Shown here one piece after another: positions 1 to 8,815 of a stretch of 64,000 bases of DNA; the stretch's first letter is position 1, and every line of letters begins with the position of its first letter. The translations under genes and the position numbers were made by a program. This DNA is from Clostridia bacterium (GTDB taxonomy: Bacteria > Bacillota > Clostridia > Saccharofermentanales > Saccharofermentanaceae). The DNA lies in the NCBI GenBank assembly GCA_016281535.1, contig JAEEIT010000131.1:1-64000 (forward strand), given 5' to 3'. The notes beneath the pieces were generated by a model. The model saw only the letters and a program-made list of their open reading frames with translations. It did no database searches and was not told the origin of the DNA.

Positions 1-21
1 CAGGTAATCGGAGGCATATTC

Positions 22-1143
22 GTGAAAAGAAGTCGAATCGCTAAGATAATAGCCATCTTGCTCTGTTGTGCGGTCTTCCTGCCTTCTTGCGGTCTTCGAC
101 GTAAGGAAACCACTTCGAAAACGAAGCATACGGAAGAAGAGGAAACGGACGAGGACGAGACCGATTCCACAACGAGTGCTACTCCTTCAGCCGTTTCGCT
201 GATGCATGTGGATTCTCTCGATTATTTCATCAGTGATGGGACGATCTTTGCCGAGAATGTCCCTGTGGCGACACCGACACCGATACCGGTAAGTCAGGCG
301 TCGCTTGGTCTTACCAATGAAGTGGACGGGTACTATAGCGGACCTTTAGAGAATGCGGTAGTTGTTGATAATGAATACTTCCGGTTTACGATCATCAGTG
401 CAGTGCTGACGGATACGAGCTATACCGTCACTTCCGAATTTGAAAATAAGACCGATGTGCCGTATACGTTAAACTGGCGAAATCCTGTCATGAATAACGA
501 AAATTCAAAGTACTATTTCTATACTGAAGATGCGATCGAACCGCATACCGTGTATACGGATGTGACTGACTTTGCAGCCTGCTTTGACCATTTTGACGGT
601 ACAGAACCGACCCGCATCACTTTTCTCCTTCTTGCGATTCCGACGTCGAGTAATCTCACGGCCGCACTGGCTAATGCGTCCAGTGCGGATGGTACGACTT
701 TGAATTATATTCCTGTGACGCTTTTCCCGCAGGGAGAGGATGCGTTCGTTTATGTGGACGAACCGATCCCGCCGGAGTCGACGATCATGTACGACAGTGA
801 AGGGGCAGAATTCATTATTGATTATTTCGAAGCCACCGATGCGCATTTTCAGGTTTTCTATACATTCATCAATAAATCCGGAAAATATCTGCAGCTTCGG
901 TTAGATGGCGGGACGATCACACTGGATAAAACGGTGTTTGATGTAGGAAGTCAGTCGATTTACATTCCACCCTACGGAAGAGTGTCGGAAAGCTTCTATG
1001 TTTCCGGCTCGACGATAAGTGATGCAGGGTTTGCACCAACCGACTTTAAGACTATTTCGATCCCTCTCATTGCCAGCTCCCTGAATGATGATGTCATGGT
1101 TCTCTGGGAGACGGTAGTCAGAAAGGAGATCGATTTCGGCTGA
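22..1143 (+). CDS. Putative lipoprotein with two similar beta-rich domains
   Basis: No specific function is recognised. The protein (373 aa) starts at GTG 22 with GGAGG at 10-14. It has a basic N-terminus, a hydrophobic stretch and a lipobox LPSC with Cys23, so it should be lipid-anchored on the outer face of the membrane. Next come an acidic Thr/Glu/Asp linker and a short TPTP spacer. Two regions then look like copies of one fold, around residues 110-160 and 250-300. Each has a pattern such as FRFTIISA...YTVTSEFENKT and AEFIIDYFEA...FQVFYTFINKS. The pattern resembles the DUF4352-type immunoglobulin-like domains of clostridial lipoproteins, but this is only inferred. The SseB-like gene follows 61 bp downstream and may be cotranscribed. 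Confidence 0.75.
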   Translation: MKRSRIAKIIAILLCCAVFLPSCGLRRKETTSKTKHTEEEETDEDETDSTTSATPSAVSLMHVDSLDYFISDGTIFAENVPVATPTPIPVSQASLGLTNEVDGYYSGPLENAVVVDNEYFRFTIISAVLTDTSYTVTSEFENKTDVPYTLNWRNPVMNNENSKYYFYTEDAIEPHTVYTDVTDFAACFDHFDGTEPTRITFLLLAIPTSSNLTAALANASSADGTTLNYIPVTLFPQGEDAFVYVDEPIPPESTIMYDSEGAEFIIDYFEATDAHFQVFYTFINKSGKYLQLRLDGGTITLDKTVFDVGSQSIYIPPYGRVSESFYVSGSTISDAGFAPTDFKTISIPLIASSLNDDVMVLWETVVRKEIDFG

Positions 1144-1204
1144 CGTGTCAGCCTTCTCAATAGAACGGATCTTTGCGTCCGAAGAAAAAGAAAAGGAAAC
1201 AGAA

Positions 1205-2350
1205 ATGGGTTTATTTGACAGAAAGAACAAAAATGAAGAAAAAAGCGAAGTGACGGAGGCACCGAAGAAGAAAGAAGTGACATTTCCTTTTGTCACGATA
1301 CTGGTTGAGGAAGTGCTGTCCATGACTTCCACAGAGGTTTCCATAATCGGTAATGTCCGGGGTGGAACCTTGCATACCGGCGACGAGTTCTATCTTCTTG
1401 GAAGACAGAAAAAGTCCGTAAAGACGTCCGCTCTTCGAATCGAAGATACGCTTATGACCCGCATGGAGAAGGCAGAAGAAGGGACGAATGTCTCTGTCGT
1501 TCTGGCGGGACTACGTGAAGGGGATGTGGAGAAGTACGACGTGCTCTCCGAGGTCAACTGCCTCTCTTCCGATACAGACACACCGGATTCTGCCGTGAAT
1601 CCTTTCCTTACCGGTCTTCTTCGTGAATCGGCAGGAAGGAGAGAGGATCGGGAGTTCATGGGACGTATGATGGAGTACATCGCAACCGAAGCGATCTTCT
1701 TAAGCCCTGCGATGCATGCCACAGGTAAAGATGCGAATCCGAACCAGCTCGGTGTGGCGCTACTGCGTGGGAAAGACGGGAAGAATTATCTGTCTGCGTT
1801 CACGGATATCCATGAACTGGAGATCATGGATGGTCTTCCGGAGAAACTGCTTATGCCACTGGACTTCCCCAAGATCTATGAGATCATGTCCAAGGGACCG
1901 ATCGATGGCCTTCTGATCAATCCGAAGACTTCCGGTTTCGTCATGACGAAACCGCTTGTCGAGAGCCTGGCAAACCATAAGCGCAAAGTAGATAACAACA
2001 TTAAGGAACAGAAGATCGATACGAAACAGCCGATGATGATTGCTGTTCCGAAGGAAGATCACATCCCGCAGGAACTCTTCGATTCCCTTAAGGCTTACAT
2101 GCAGACAGAGCCGAAGATCCTTCGCGCCTGGTATGCGATCATGATCTTCCCGCAGGAGAATGACAGAAAAGCCCACCTGATCATCATCGATACCCTCGAA
2201 GAAACGCCGGAGATCTACGGTGCGGTCGGTCGCGCGGCCAGAGATTACGCCGATAACATGCAGGTCAATATGCAGTCAGCGGCGAAGGTTGGTAAGATGA
2301 CCGAGAAGATGATGCTGTTCTACGAGAGAAAAGATAATCTTTCGGTTTGA
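1205..2350 (+). CDS. SseB-family protein with N-terminal EF-Tu domain-2-like module
   Basis: The ORF track starts at GTG 1145. ATG 1205, preceded by AGGA with 7-nt spacing, fits better and gives 381 aa (MGLFDRKNKNEE). After a charged leader, residues 20-120 read like the beta-barrel domain 2 of translational GTPases (FPFVTILVEEV, VRGGTLHTGDEF, VSVVLAGLREGDV). No G domain is present. The middle (about 150-250) resembles the SseB N-terminal domain, including NYLSAFTDIHELE and GLLINP. The end resembles the SseB C-terminal domain (ILRAWYAIMIFPQEN, IYGAVGRAARDYA). SseB is named for enhanced serine sensitivity and its biochemistry is unclear, so no function is asserted. There is no signal peptide, so it is probably cytoplasmic. 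It ends just before the tmRNA terminator hairpin on the other strand. Confidence 0.7.
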   Translation: MGLFDRKNKNEEKSEVTEAPKKKEVTFPFVTILVEEVLSMTSTEVSIIGNVRGGTLHTGDEFYLLGRQKKSVKTSALRIEDTLMTRMEKAEEGTNVSVVLAGLREGDVEKYDVLSEVNCLSSDTDTPDSAVNPFLTGLLRESAGRREDREFMGRMMEYIATEAIFLSPAMHATGKDANPNQLGVALLRGKDGKNYLSAFTDIHELEIMDGLPEKLLMPLDFPKIYEIMSKGPIDGLLINPKTSGFVMTKPLVESLANHKRKVDNNIKEQKIDTKQPMMIAVPKEDHIPQELFDSLKAYMQTEPKILRAWYAIMIFPQENDRKAHLIIIDTLEETPEIYGAVGRAARDYADNMQVNMQSAAKVGKMTEKMMLFYERKDNLSV

Positions 2351-2381
2351 TCCTGCCTTCACTTCAGCTTCACACTTACAG

Positions 2382-2418
2382 AAAAACGGCGCTGTCTCAT
2401 TTCTAATGAGACAGCGCC
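2382..2418 (-). terminator. Rho-independent terminator of tmRNA
   Basis: A 13-bp perfect inverted repeat (GGCGCTGTCTCAT / ATGAGACAGCGCC, 5-nt loop) lies 16 bp past the tmRNA 3' end. On the minus strand it is followed by a T run (AAAAA at 2382-2386 on plus). It may also slow transcription leaving the SseB-like gene, but the plus side has no T run. Confidence 0.85.
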
Positions 2419-2433
2419 TAACTTCATAGTCTT

Positions 2434-2812
2434 TGGTGGAGGCGAGGAGAATCGAACTCCTGTCCGAAACCACGTCAACAAGGACATCTCCGGGTGCAGT
2501 TCGTGTTTAGAGTATTCCCCTCAACGGCGTGCCCACGAACAGGCAGCCATCTCCGGTAGCTTCATAAATACGTCATAAGGGCAAAGCTTATCCTATAACG
2601 TTGTCCCGTTTAACCTACCGACAGGTAAGGTCTGTCATCTGACATCTCCGGTCCGGCCGACAGATAGACCGGGGAGATGGTAGCTAGATTAAGCAGCTAC
2701 GAGATTGTTGTTGTTTGCAATTACTTGCGTTTCTCGTTTTTTAAAGAGGCCGACGAGAATCCTCTACCCGCTTTCCCAGTCTCCACGACCCCGTCGAAAC
2801 CAGTGCGCCCCC
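2434..2812 (-). ncRNA. ssrA: tmRNA (transfer-messenger RNA)
   Basis: tmRNA rescues stalled ribosomes with SmpB and adds a degradation tag. The 5' end GGGGGCG (2812-2806) pairs with CGCCTCC just before ACCA at the 3' end (2434), forming the tRNA-like acceptor stem. The T arm reads CAGGAGTTCGATTCTCCT, and the 5' D-loop-like region contains GGTTTCGACGGGG, which is diagnostic. CCA is encoded. The tag frame begins at GCA (2718-2716) and ends at TAA (2691-2689), giving A-NNNNLVAA, with four consecutive Asn and the usual protease-recognised Ala-Ala end. The length of 379 nt is typical and the one-piece arrangement is standard. A good promoter lies upstream and a terminator downstream. ORFs called across this region on the minus strand are artefacts. 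Confidence 0.96.
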
Positions 2813-2841
2813 ACATACCAATCTCTCTTGTGGTGAAATGA

Positions 2842-2870
2842 AGTATACATGATGAGAAAACTGTTGGCAA
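2842..2870 (-). promoter_or_regulatory. Promoter of tmRNA
   Basis: On the minus strand TTGCCA (2870-2865), a 17-bp spacer and TATACT (2847-2842) match the sigma-A consensus. The -10 box is 29 bp upstream of the mature 5' end, leaving room for a short leader removed by RNase P. Confidence 0.7.
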
Positions 2871-2969
2871 GAGTATTTCTAGGATTAAACCAGAGGTATA
2901 TAATAGAAATATATCCCGTGACGGAGAGATCTTTCCCGTCTGCGGAGTAAGATGAGAAGGAGACTGCTT

Positions 2970-5417
2970 ATGGCATCCGATTTTGTTTCTTCCATGATGA
3001 AAAAGCTCTCTGTCAAGCAGAAAGCGACACTTTGTTCCGGATGGGATTTCTGGAGGACACAGAGATTCCCGATCAATAACATTCCGCCGATCATGATGAC
3101 CGATGGCCCGCACGGCCTTCGTAAACAGGAGAGCGAAGAGGGAAGACGTGGTGCCGGGGACAGCCGGGAAGCAACATGTTTCCCGCCGGCGGCGACGACG
3201 GCATGCTCCTTCGATGAGAAACTCATGGAGGCGCTGGGGAAGGCGATCGGAGAAGAAGCGATCGATCAGGATGTGTCGATCGTTCTGGGACCGGCGATCA
3301 ACATCAAGCGTTCGCCTCTTTGTGGCAGGAATTTCGAATATGTGTCGGAAGACCCGTATCTGGCCGGTAAGATGGGCGCGGCCTGGGTACGCGGTGTGCA
3401 GAGCCAGGGAATCGGAACATCGGTGAAGCATTTCGCGGCGAACAGCCAGGAGCGGTGCCGTCTTATCAATAATTCCATTGTCGATGAACGTGCGCTTCGC
3501 GAGATCTATCTGCGTGCGTTCGAGCTGGTCGTTAAGGAAAGCCGCCCCTGGACCGTGATGGCTTCTTACAACCGCGTCAATGGGACTTATGCCTGCGAGA
3601 GCAGGAAACTTCTCACGGATGTTCTTCGAGATGAGTGGGGATTCGATGGCGTGGTCATGAGTGACTGGGGAGCCGTGAATAACCGCCTTGATGCCCTGGC
3701 GGCCGGACTGGAACTCGAGATGCCGAGTTCTGTGGGTGAACGGGATCGGATGATCCGTGAAGCCGTGGATTCCGGGAAGCTTCCGATGGCGCTTCTGGAT
3801 CGGGCGGCGGAACGTCTTCTTACAATGATCGAGAAAGGAATGAACAAGCCGAAGCCGACTTCGTCTCCGTATCTGAATCATCAGCAGCTGGCGCGTCAGG
3901 CTTTCGAAGAGTCGGCGGTGCTTCTGAAGAACGATAAGCTCCTTCCTATCGATGCAGATAAGAGCGTGGCCGTGTTGGGCGCGATGGTCAAGCAGACCCG
4001 TTTCCAGGGTGGAGGAAGCTCGCATATTCATCCGACACATGTTTCGGATGCTTTCAGTGGTTTTTCTACCACGAGTGAGAATTTCATTTATGAACCCGGC
4101 TATTCTCTGGAGAATGACGAGGTCGATGAGAAGCTTCTGAATTCTGCTATTGAGGCGGCGAAAGATAAAGATGTAGTCATCATCTTCGCAGGGCTTCCGG
4201 ACAGTTTCGAATCAGAATCCTTCGACCGTGCCCATATGCATCTTCCGAAATCCCATGACAGATTGATTAACGAGGTCGTGAAGCGGAACAGTAATGTGTG
4301 TGTCGTCCTTTATTGCGGATCGCCAGTGGAAATGCCCTGGATCTCTCAGGTCAAGTCTGTGCTTCTTGCCTATCTGCCGGGTCAGGAAGGGGCCGGTGCG
4401 ATAGCGGACATTCTCTATGGTAAAGTCAATCCTTCCGGAAAACTGGCAGAGACATTCCCGCTTAAACTGTCCGACACACCGACATATCTGAACTTCGGCG
4501 AGAAGAGACAAACACTTTATGCCGAGAGTGTTTTCGTCGGATACAGATATTACGATAGCGCCAATATGCCAGTGCTTTTCCCGTTTGGGCACGGGCTTTC
4601 GTATTCTGCTTTCTCGTACGGAGAGCTCCAGCTGTCTTCTTCGGATATTCAGGAGAATGATAAGGTTACCGTTTCCGTAGATGTGACGAATATAAGCGAG
4701 ATGGACGGTAAGGAAGTCGTCCAGCTGTATGTTGCCCCTCCGAAATCGCGGATATTTAAGCCGGTACGCGAACTCCGCGGTTTTAAGAAGGTGTTCGTTC
4801 AGCGCGGCGGCACCAGGACTGTGGAGTTCGAACTGGATAAGCGTGCTTTCGCATATTATAATGCGCAGATCAAGGACTGGCATGTAGAGAGCGGAACCTA
4901 TAAGATCCAGATCGGTGCATCATCCCGGGATATCCGCTGCGAGCGTGAGATCCATGTCACATCGAAGATGCCCGAGGTCATAGCACCGGATTATTCAGAG
5001 AAAGCGCCACAGTACTATAACCTCGATTCCCAGACGAAGATATTCGACAGGAAACAGTTCGAAGTCGTCTATGACAGTAAGATACTTGAGGAGAATGACC
5101 CGAAGAAAGGCGAATTCAACCTGAATTCGAATGTAGAGGATGTCCGTCGGGGGAATCTCTTCGGTAAAGCTTTCTATCAGATCATGAAGCTTTCGATCAA
5201 GAAGAGGAATAAACTGGAGACTCAGGAAGAGATGAAGAAGATGAATGAGGTCATGATGATGGAGATGCCGCTCCGGACGGTGGCCACATTCAGCCTCGGG
5301 AGAATCACGATCGAACAGATGGAAGCACTCCTTTTGTTAATGAATGGTCACTTTTTCAAGGGGATCTGGCGTGCAATCAAGGCGAAAAAGAGAAAGAAAG
5401 ATCTTGCTTTCCTCTGA
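2970..5417 (+). CDS. GH3 family beta-glycosidase, cytoplasmic
   Basis: Glycoside hydrolase family 3, probably a beta-glucosidase or beta-xylosidase acting on imported oligosaccharides. ATG 2970 has AAGGAG 7 nt upstream and is preferred to the track start at 2952, giving 815 aa. There is no signal peptide. The first domain has the substrate-pocket motif VKHFAANSQE and the nucleophile in GVVMSDWG (Asp232). The second domain carries FESESFDR, the usual place of the acid/base Glu. A fibronectin-III-like domain follows at about 570-650 (VTNISEMDGKEVVQLYV). A roughly 130-residue C-terminal extension of unknown role ends in a Lys-rich tail. A TATAAT at 2899-2904 could be its -10 box, though no good -35 is visible. 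The LacZ-like GH2 gene follows 130 bp later. Confidence 0.92.
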   Translation: MASDFVSSMMKKLSVKQKATLCSGWDFWRTQRFPINNIPPIMMTDGPHGLRKQESEEGRRGAGDSREATCFPPAATTACSFDEKLMEALGKAIGEEAIDQDVSIVLGPAINIKRSPLCGRNFEYVSEDPYLAGKMGAAWVRGVQSQGIGTSVKHFAANSQERCRLINNSIVDERALREIYLRAFELVVKESRPWTVMASYNRVNGTYACESRKLLTDVLRDEWGFDGVVMSDWGAVNNRLDALAAGLELEMPSSVGERDRMIREAVDSGKLPMALLDRAAERLLTMIEKGMNKPKPTSSPYLNHQQLARQAFEESAVLLKNDKLLPIDADKSVAVLGAMVKQTRFQGGGSSHIHPTHVSDAFSGFSTTSENFIYEPGYSLENDEVDEKLLNSAIEAAKDKDVVIIFAGLPDSFESESFDRAHMHLPKSHDRLINEVVKRNSNVCVVLYCGSPVEMPWISQVKSVLLAYLPGQEGAGAIADILYGKVNPSGKLAETFPLKLSDTPTYLNFGEKRQTLYAESVFVGYRYYDSANMPVLFPFGHGLSYSAFSYGELQLSSSDIQENDKVTVSVDVTNISEMDGKEVVQLYVAPPKSRIFKPVRELRGFKKVFVQRGGTRTVEFELDKRAFAYYNAQIKDWHVESGTYKIQIGASSRDIRCEREIHVTSKMPEVIAPDYSEKAPQYYNLDSQTKIFDRKQFEVVYDSKILEENDPKKGEFNLNSNVEDVRRGNLFGKAFYQIMKLSIKKRNKLETQEEMKKMNEVMMMEMPLRTVATFSLGRITIEQMEALLLLMNGHFFKGIWRAIKAKKRKKDLAFL

Positions 5418-5476
5418 TATTACGGGCGTTACGCCTTTGTTGCTTCGGTTTCTTCAAAATGAAATATCTCTGATAC

Positions 5477-5503
5477 ATGACAGAGGGACTGCCGTGCTAC
5501 AAT
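5477..5503 (+). promoter_or_regulatory. Candidate promoter of the GH2-like gene
   Basis: The extended -10 TGCTACAAT ends at 5503, with a poor -35-like ATGACA 15 bp upstream. It sits 44 bp before the GH2-like ATG, which suggests separate expression from the GH3 gene. Confidence 0.4.
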
Positions 5504-5547
5504 ATCCTTAAGAAGTTATGTAATATAGCGGAAAATGGGAGAGAAGC

Positions 5548-8500
5548 ATGACGCAGTTACCTGCACAAGGTTATTTCTATCCATATGATTCGATGGACGA
5601 ACTCTACGCGGAGAAACAGCCGCCGGAGTTCGGACGGTTGCCGTCGCTCTGGAAGCTGGAGCTTCCGAAGTGGCGTTTCTTCCATGCGAAGTATAAGGAA
5701 GATGTGCCGGAGAACTGGACCTCTCCCGAATTTGATGACAGTAAGTGGGACCTGATCGATGTGCCAAGCGTATGGCAGATGCAGGGCTACGGATACCCGA
5801 GTGAACTCGTATACGAGAAGAATGCGCTTCTTTCGAAGAAGACCTCGCGTCTTCAGCAGAGACTGGCGGATGATGCCGGCATGGAGAATACGAATGATTA
5901 CGGCCTGTATCGTGTGTGGGTCAATCTCCCGTCGCAGTTTATCAACCGATTCGTCTATTTCTTCTCGGACGGAATCGTCGGTCATTACACGATCAGCGTG
6001 AATGGTCAGCATTTGTCCTCGTCGAGAAGTACTTTCTCCACGACGAAGTGCCTGCTGAATGAAGCGCTTCATGAAGGCGCGAATCTCATTACCGTTGCCG
6101 TGCGAAGGTTCGACGTGCGTATGGAGAGAGGGAAGATGAAGAAGAATGTCCGCGCACAGGGGGCATTCGGATTCTCGGGACTGTTCCGTCTTCCGTATCT
6201 CGTCGCCGAATCCAGCGTGGAGATCGCTTCTGTACGTTTGTTTACAAGCTGGCTTACCGATACTCTTGCCCGAGATGTAGTGCCGAAGACGGCGCTGGTA
6301 AACAGTCTGTACCGTTCGGATAATGACGACCAGCTCACAGATCGCGAGAAGGAGATCCTTCCGCAATCCGAGATCCGGCGAGATGCGGGAATGAATGTCG
6401 AGGTGGAACTTGTGAACCACCTTCCTTACGATATGCAGGTGACCGTGAACTGCAGGCTCATGGAGGCCAGAGACGAGTATGACCTTTATAACCTGCCTGA
6501 ACATCGTCTTTCCCAGCGTAAAGAACTGTCCGACACGATTCCGAAAGACGGTGTGAAGATCATCGGTACGGAATTCTATGCGAAACTGGTTCTTCCCTGG
6601 ACGGACCAGACGCCGAATCTCTACGATCTTCTGATCGAGGTGCGTGACAATAAGGACCAGGTGATCTGCGTGAAGAAGCAGCGTTTCGGGTTCCGTTCGA
6701 TCTCCTACTCGGAGAGTATCATCCACGTGAATGATCTGGCGGTTCCGATCCACGGCGTGAAATACTATGAATTCGATCCCGAGAACGGAATCTCCGTTCC
6801 GCTCGAGCGCTTCCGTCAGGATATCCTTCTGATGAAAGCCGGGAATATCAATACGATCTATGTCGTCCATCATCCGACCGATTCTCGTTTCTTCGATCTT
6901 TGTGACCGGTACGGCATGTATGTGATTCTTCAATCTGCCGCTGCGGTCCTTCCGCAGACGGTGTATTCCCTTATAAATCATCCGTGTATCATCATGTGGT
7001 CCATGACCGGACGGAAATTCGAAGAGGGGGCGTACCTCGATGTGAAAGAACGGATCAACGCCTTCGATGCGAAGCGTCCGCTTTATTGTGAGATCGATAA
7101 TACGGGAAGAGTCACGGATATGCCGCCGTTCCCGAATAAGGCAGGTATGCTGTTCGGACAGTGGTGTGATCTATGTGTGAACCGTCCGTATCTGAGGAGT
7201 CGTCTGAAAGAAGACAAGGTCCTTTTCGAGTCGATCATGGCGCGTCCGAGAAGAGAAGAAGATACGATGGATCTAAAGTATATCCATCAGGGAGACCTTG
7301 TCGAGTATTCGGAACAGATCGGTGTGTCTATCGCACAGGGAATCGTCGATGCGAACCGCAATCCGCACCCGATATTCTATGAGGTGAAGAAACAGTGCGA
7401 AGGAATCAAGATCTTCGCTTCAGCGGAGAATCCTTCGTTCCTTACCGTACATAATGTTTCGCCTTTCGGTTCCACACCGTCGATTGAACTGAAGTGGCAG
7501 CTGCTGCTCGGCGGGATACGTCTTCAGGGAGGATCCGGTATCCTTCCGCCTATTTCCGCTCTTGGTAACCGTGAGATGCAGTTCCCGATCGAGGTCGGAG
7601 ATTTCCTGACGCCTCTATGGGCACAGAAATATCCGAAGGCACAGGAAATTTATAATCAGGCAGTATGTGAAGAACTGATCCTCGATATCCGTCTGACTCT
7701 GGCCAAGGATGCCAGCTACGCGAAAGCCGGATATGAAGTGGCGTTCTATCAGCAGATCCTTGTGGATAAAGTCTGTGATCCTTCCTCAGAGGTGCCGGTT
7801 TGGGAGACGTCTTCGGATGGAGAAGAACCGGAGATCCAGATCATCGATGCATCGGAACTGAAAGACGGTCTGATCCTCGATGAAGAGAAAAAACGCGTGA
7901 AAGTCCTGACGGCGCCAGCTCTGCTCTATGCGCAGTGCAGTAATGTGCAGTATGGTTTCAGCCGACGGGAAGGAGGACTCTGTTCGATCCGCATCGATGG
8001 GAAAGAATACTTCGACGGACTTTTGGAGCCCAGTTTCTACCGTGCGGCCTCGAATATCGACCGTGCAGATAAGTCCTATGTGCTGTCGCAGACAGTGTTT
8101 TCTCATGAGACTGACTGGCGTACGATTCAGAGTGAGATGCGGTTCGTAGGAAGTTTCTATGAGATGGATGGAGATGACTTCCATCTGATTTGTAAATATA
8201 GTTCGACAGGTATGAAGGGCCCGATCCTTGTTCACTACAGAGTGAAGCCTGAAGGAAAGCTTCTTGCGACGCTGGAGTTCGTCCCGAAGTTCGATCTGGT
8301 GCGCTATGGATTCCGTGTTCCGATCGATCCGATGTCTCATCTGGGATGGTACGGAAGAGGATCCGGCGAATCCTACTCCGATAGAAAAGAATCGCAGCGG
8401 ATCGGATGGTTCACCACCTTGGAGAATTCTCTCTACCATGAGTATGCCAGACCTTCTGAGAACGGCGCGCATGCGGATACACGCTACCTGCTTCTGCAGC

Positions 8501-8751
8501 TGGATGACGTGAAGGGACTGTCGATTCACAAGAATAAGCTGGAACCGTTTTCTTTCTCGTGTATGCCATATATGCCGGAAGATCTGGATGACTTCGCACA
8601 TCAGGAACTGATGCCGAAAGACGGCCGTACGCATCTGTATCTGGACTTCTATATGAAAGGGGTCGAACGAGGCCCCGATGTGCTCGCCCGGCGCGGACTA
8701 CAGAAAAACGTCCGCTACGAGGAGACGATCGAATTTGCTCCAAAGTACTAA
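5548..8751 (+). CDS. LacZ-like GH2 protein, catalytic site degenerate
   Basis: Length (1067 aa) and architecture match LacZ-type beta-galactosidases. There is a sugar-binding jelly roll (about 40-230), immunoglobulin-like domains, a TIM-barrel region (about 400-640) and a C-terminal beta-sandwich (WYGRGSGESYSDRK, YARPSENGAHADTR). The barrel start aligns well: LERFRQDILLMKAGNINTIYVVHHP and FDLCDRYGMYV. The usual DEANIETHG is replaced by LQSAAAVLP, removing two metal ligands. The acid/base motif WSLGNES is WSMTGRK, with Arg489 where Glu belongs. A Glu (E561 in VLFES) remains at the nucleophile spacing, but CEYAHAMGNS and GGFVWDWVDQ are not recognisable. The family fold is seen directly; loss of classical hydrolysis is inferred. 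It has no signal peptide. It could be a binding or regulatory protein, or an enzyme with altered chemistry. Confidence 0.85.
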   Translation: MTQLPAQGYFYPYDSMDELYAEKQPPEFGRLPSLWKLELPKWRFFHAKYKEDVPENWTSPEFDDSKWDLIDVPSVWQMQGYGYPSELVYEKNALLSKKTSRLQQRLADDAGMENTNDYGLYRVWVNLPSQFINRFVYFFSDGIVGHYTISVNGQHLSSSRSTFSTTKCLLNEALHEGANLITVAVRRFDVRMERGKMKKNVRAQGAFGFSGLFRLPYLVAESSVEIASVRLFTSWLTDTLARDVVPKTALVNSLYRSDNDDQLTDREKEILPQSEIRRDAGMNVEVELVNHLPYDMQVTVNCRLMEARDEYDLYNLPEHRLSQRKELSDTIPKDGVKIIGTEFYAKLVLPWTDQTPNLYDLLIEVRDNKDQVICVKKQRFGFRSISYSESIIHVNDLAVPIHGVKYYEFDPENGISVPLERFRQDILLMKAGNINTIYVVHHPTDSRFFDLCDRYGMYVILQSAAAVLPQTVYSLINHPCIIMWSMTGRKFEEGAYLDVKERINAFDAKRPLYCEIDNTGRVTDMPPFPNKAGMLFGQWCDLCVNRPYLRSRLKEDKVLFESIMARPRREEDTMDLKYIHQGDLVEYSEQIGVSIAQGIVDANRNPHPIFYEVKKQCEGIKIFASAENPSFLTVHNVSPFGSTPSIELKWQLLLGGIRLQGGSGILPPISALGNREMQFPIEVGDFLTPLWAQKYPKAQEIYNQAVCEELILDIRLTLAKDASYAKAGYEVAFYQQILVDKVCDPSSEVPVWETSSDGEEPEIQIIDASELKDGLILDEEKKRVKVLTAPALLYAQCSNVQYGFSRREGGLCSIRIDGKEYFDGLLEPSFYRAASNIDRADKSYVLSQTVFSHETDWRTIQSEMRFVGSFYEMDGDDFHLICKYSSTGMKGPILVHYRVKPEGKLLATLEFVPKFDLVRYGFRVPIDPMSHLGWYGRGSGESYSDRKESQRIGWFTTLENSLYHEYARPSENGAHADTRYLLLQLDDVKGLSIHKNKLEPFSFSCMPYMPEDLDDFAHQELMPKDGRTHLYLDFYMKGVERGPDVLARRGLQKNVRYEETIEFAPKY

Positions 8752-8767
8752 TTTCACTATATGATGG

Positions 8768-8797
8768 GGGCTTCCGGTGACGACCGGGGGCTCTTTT
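8768..8797 (+). terminator. Rho-independent terminator after the GH2-like gene
   Basis: An 11-bp stem with two G-T pairs (left 8768-8778, right 8783-8793) closes a GACG loop and is followed by TTTT. It lies between convergent genes; the minus-strand side lacks a T run. Confidence 0.75.
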
Positions 8798-8815
8798 CAT
8801 TTACTGCGGGAATCA

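Noticed and set aside
2721-4040. 439-aa minus-strand ORF
   Set aside because: It runs through the 5' part of tmRNA and is antisense to the GH3 gene.
5421-5440. Terminator between the GH3 and GH2-like genes
   Set aside because: The stem is only about 4 bp (GGCG/CGCC) with a weak T-rich stretch; not enough to call.
5557-6981. 474-aa minus-strand ORF
   Set aside because: It is antisense to the GH2-like gene, with no family features.
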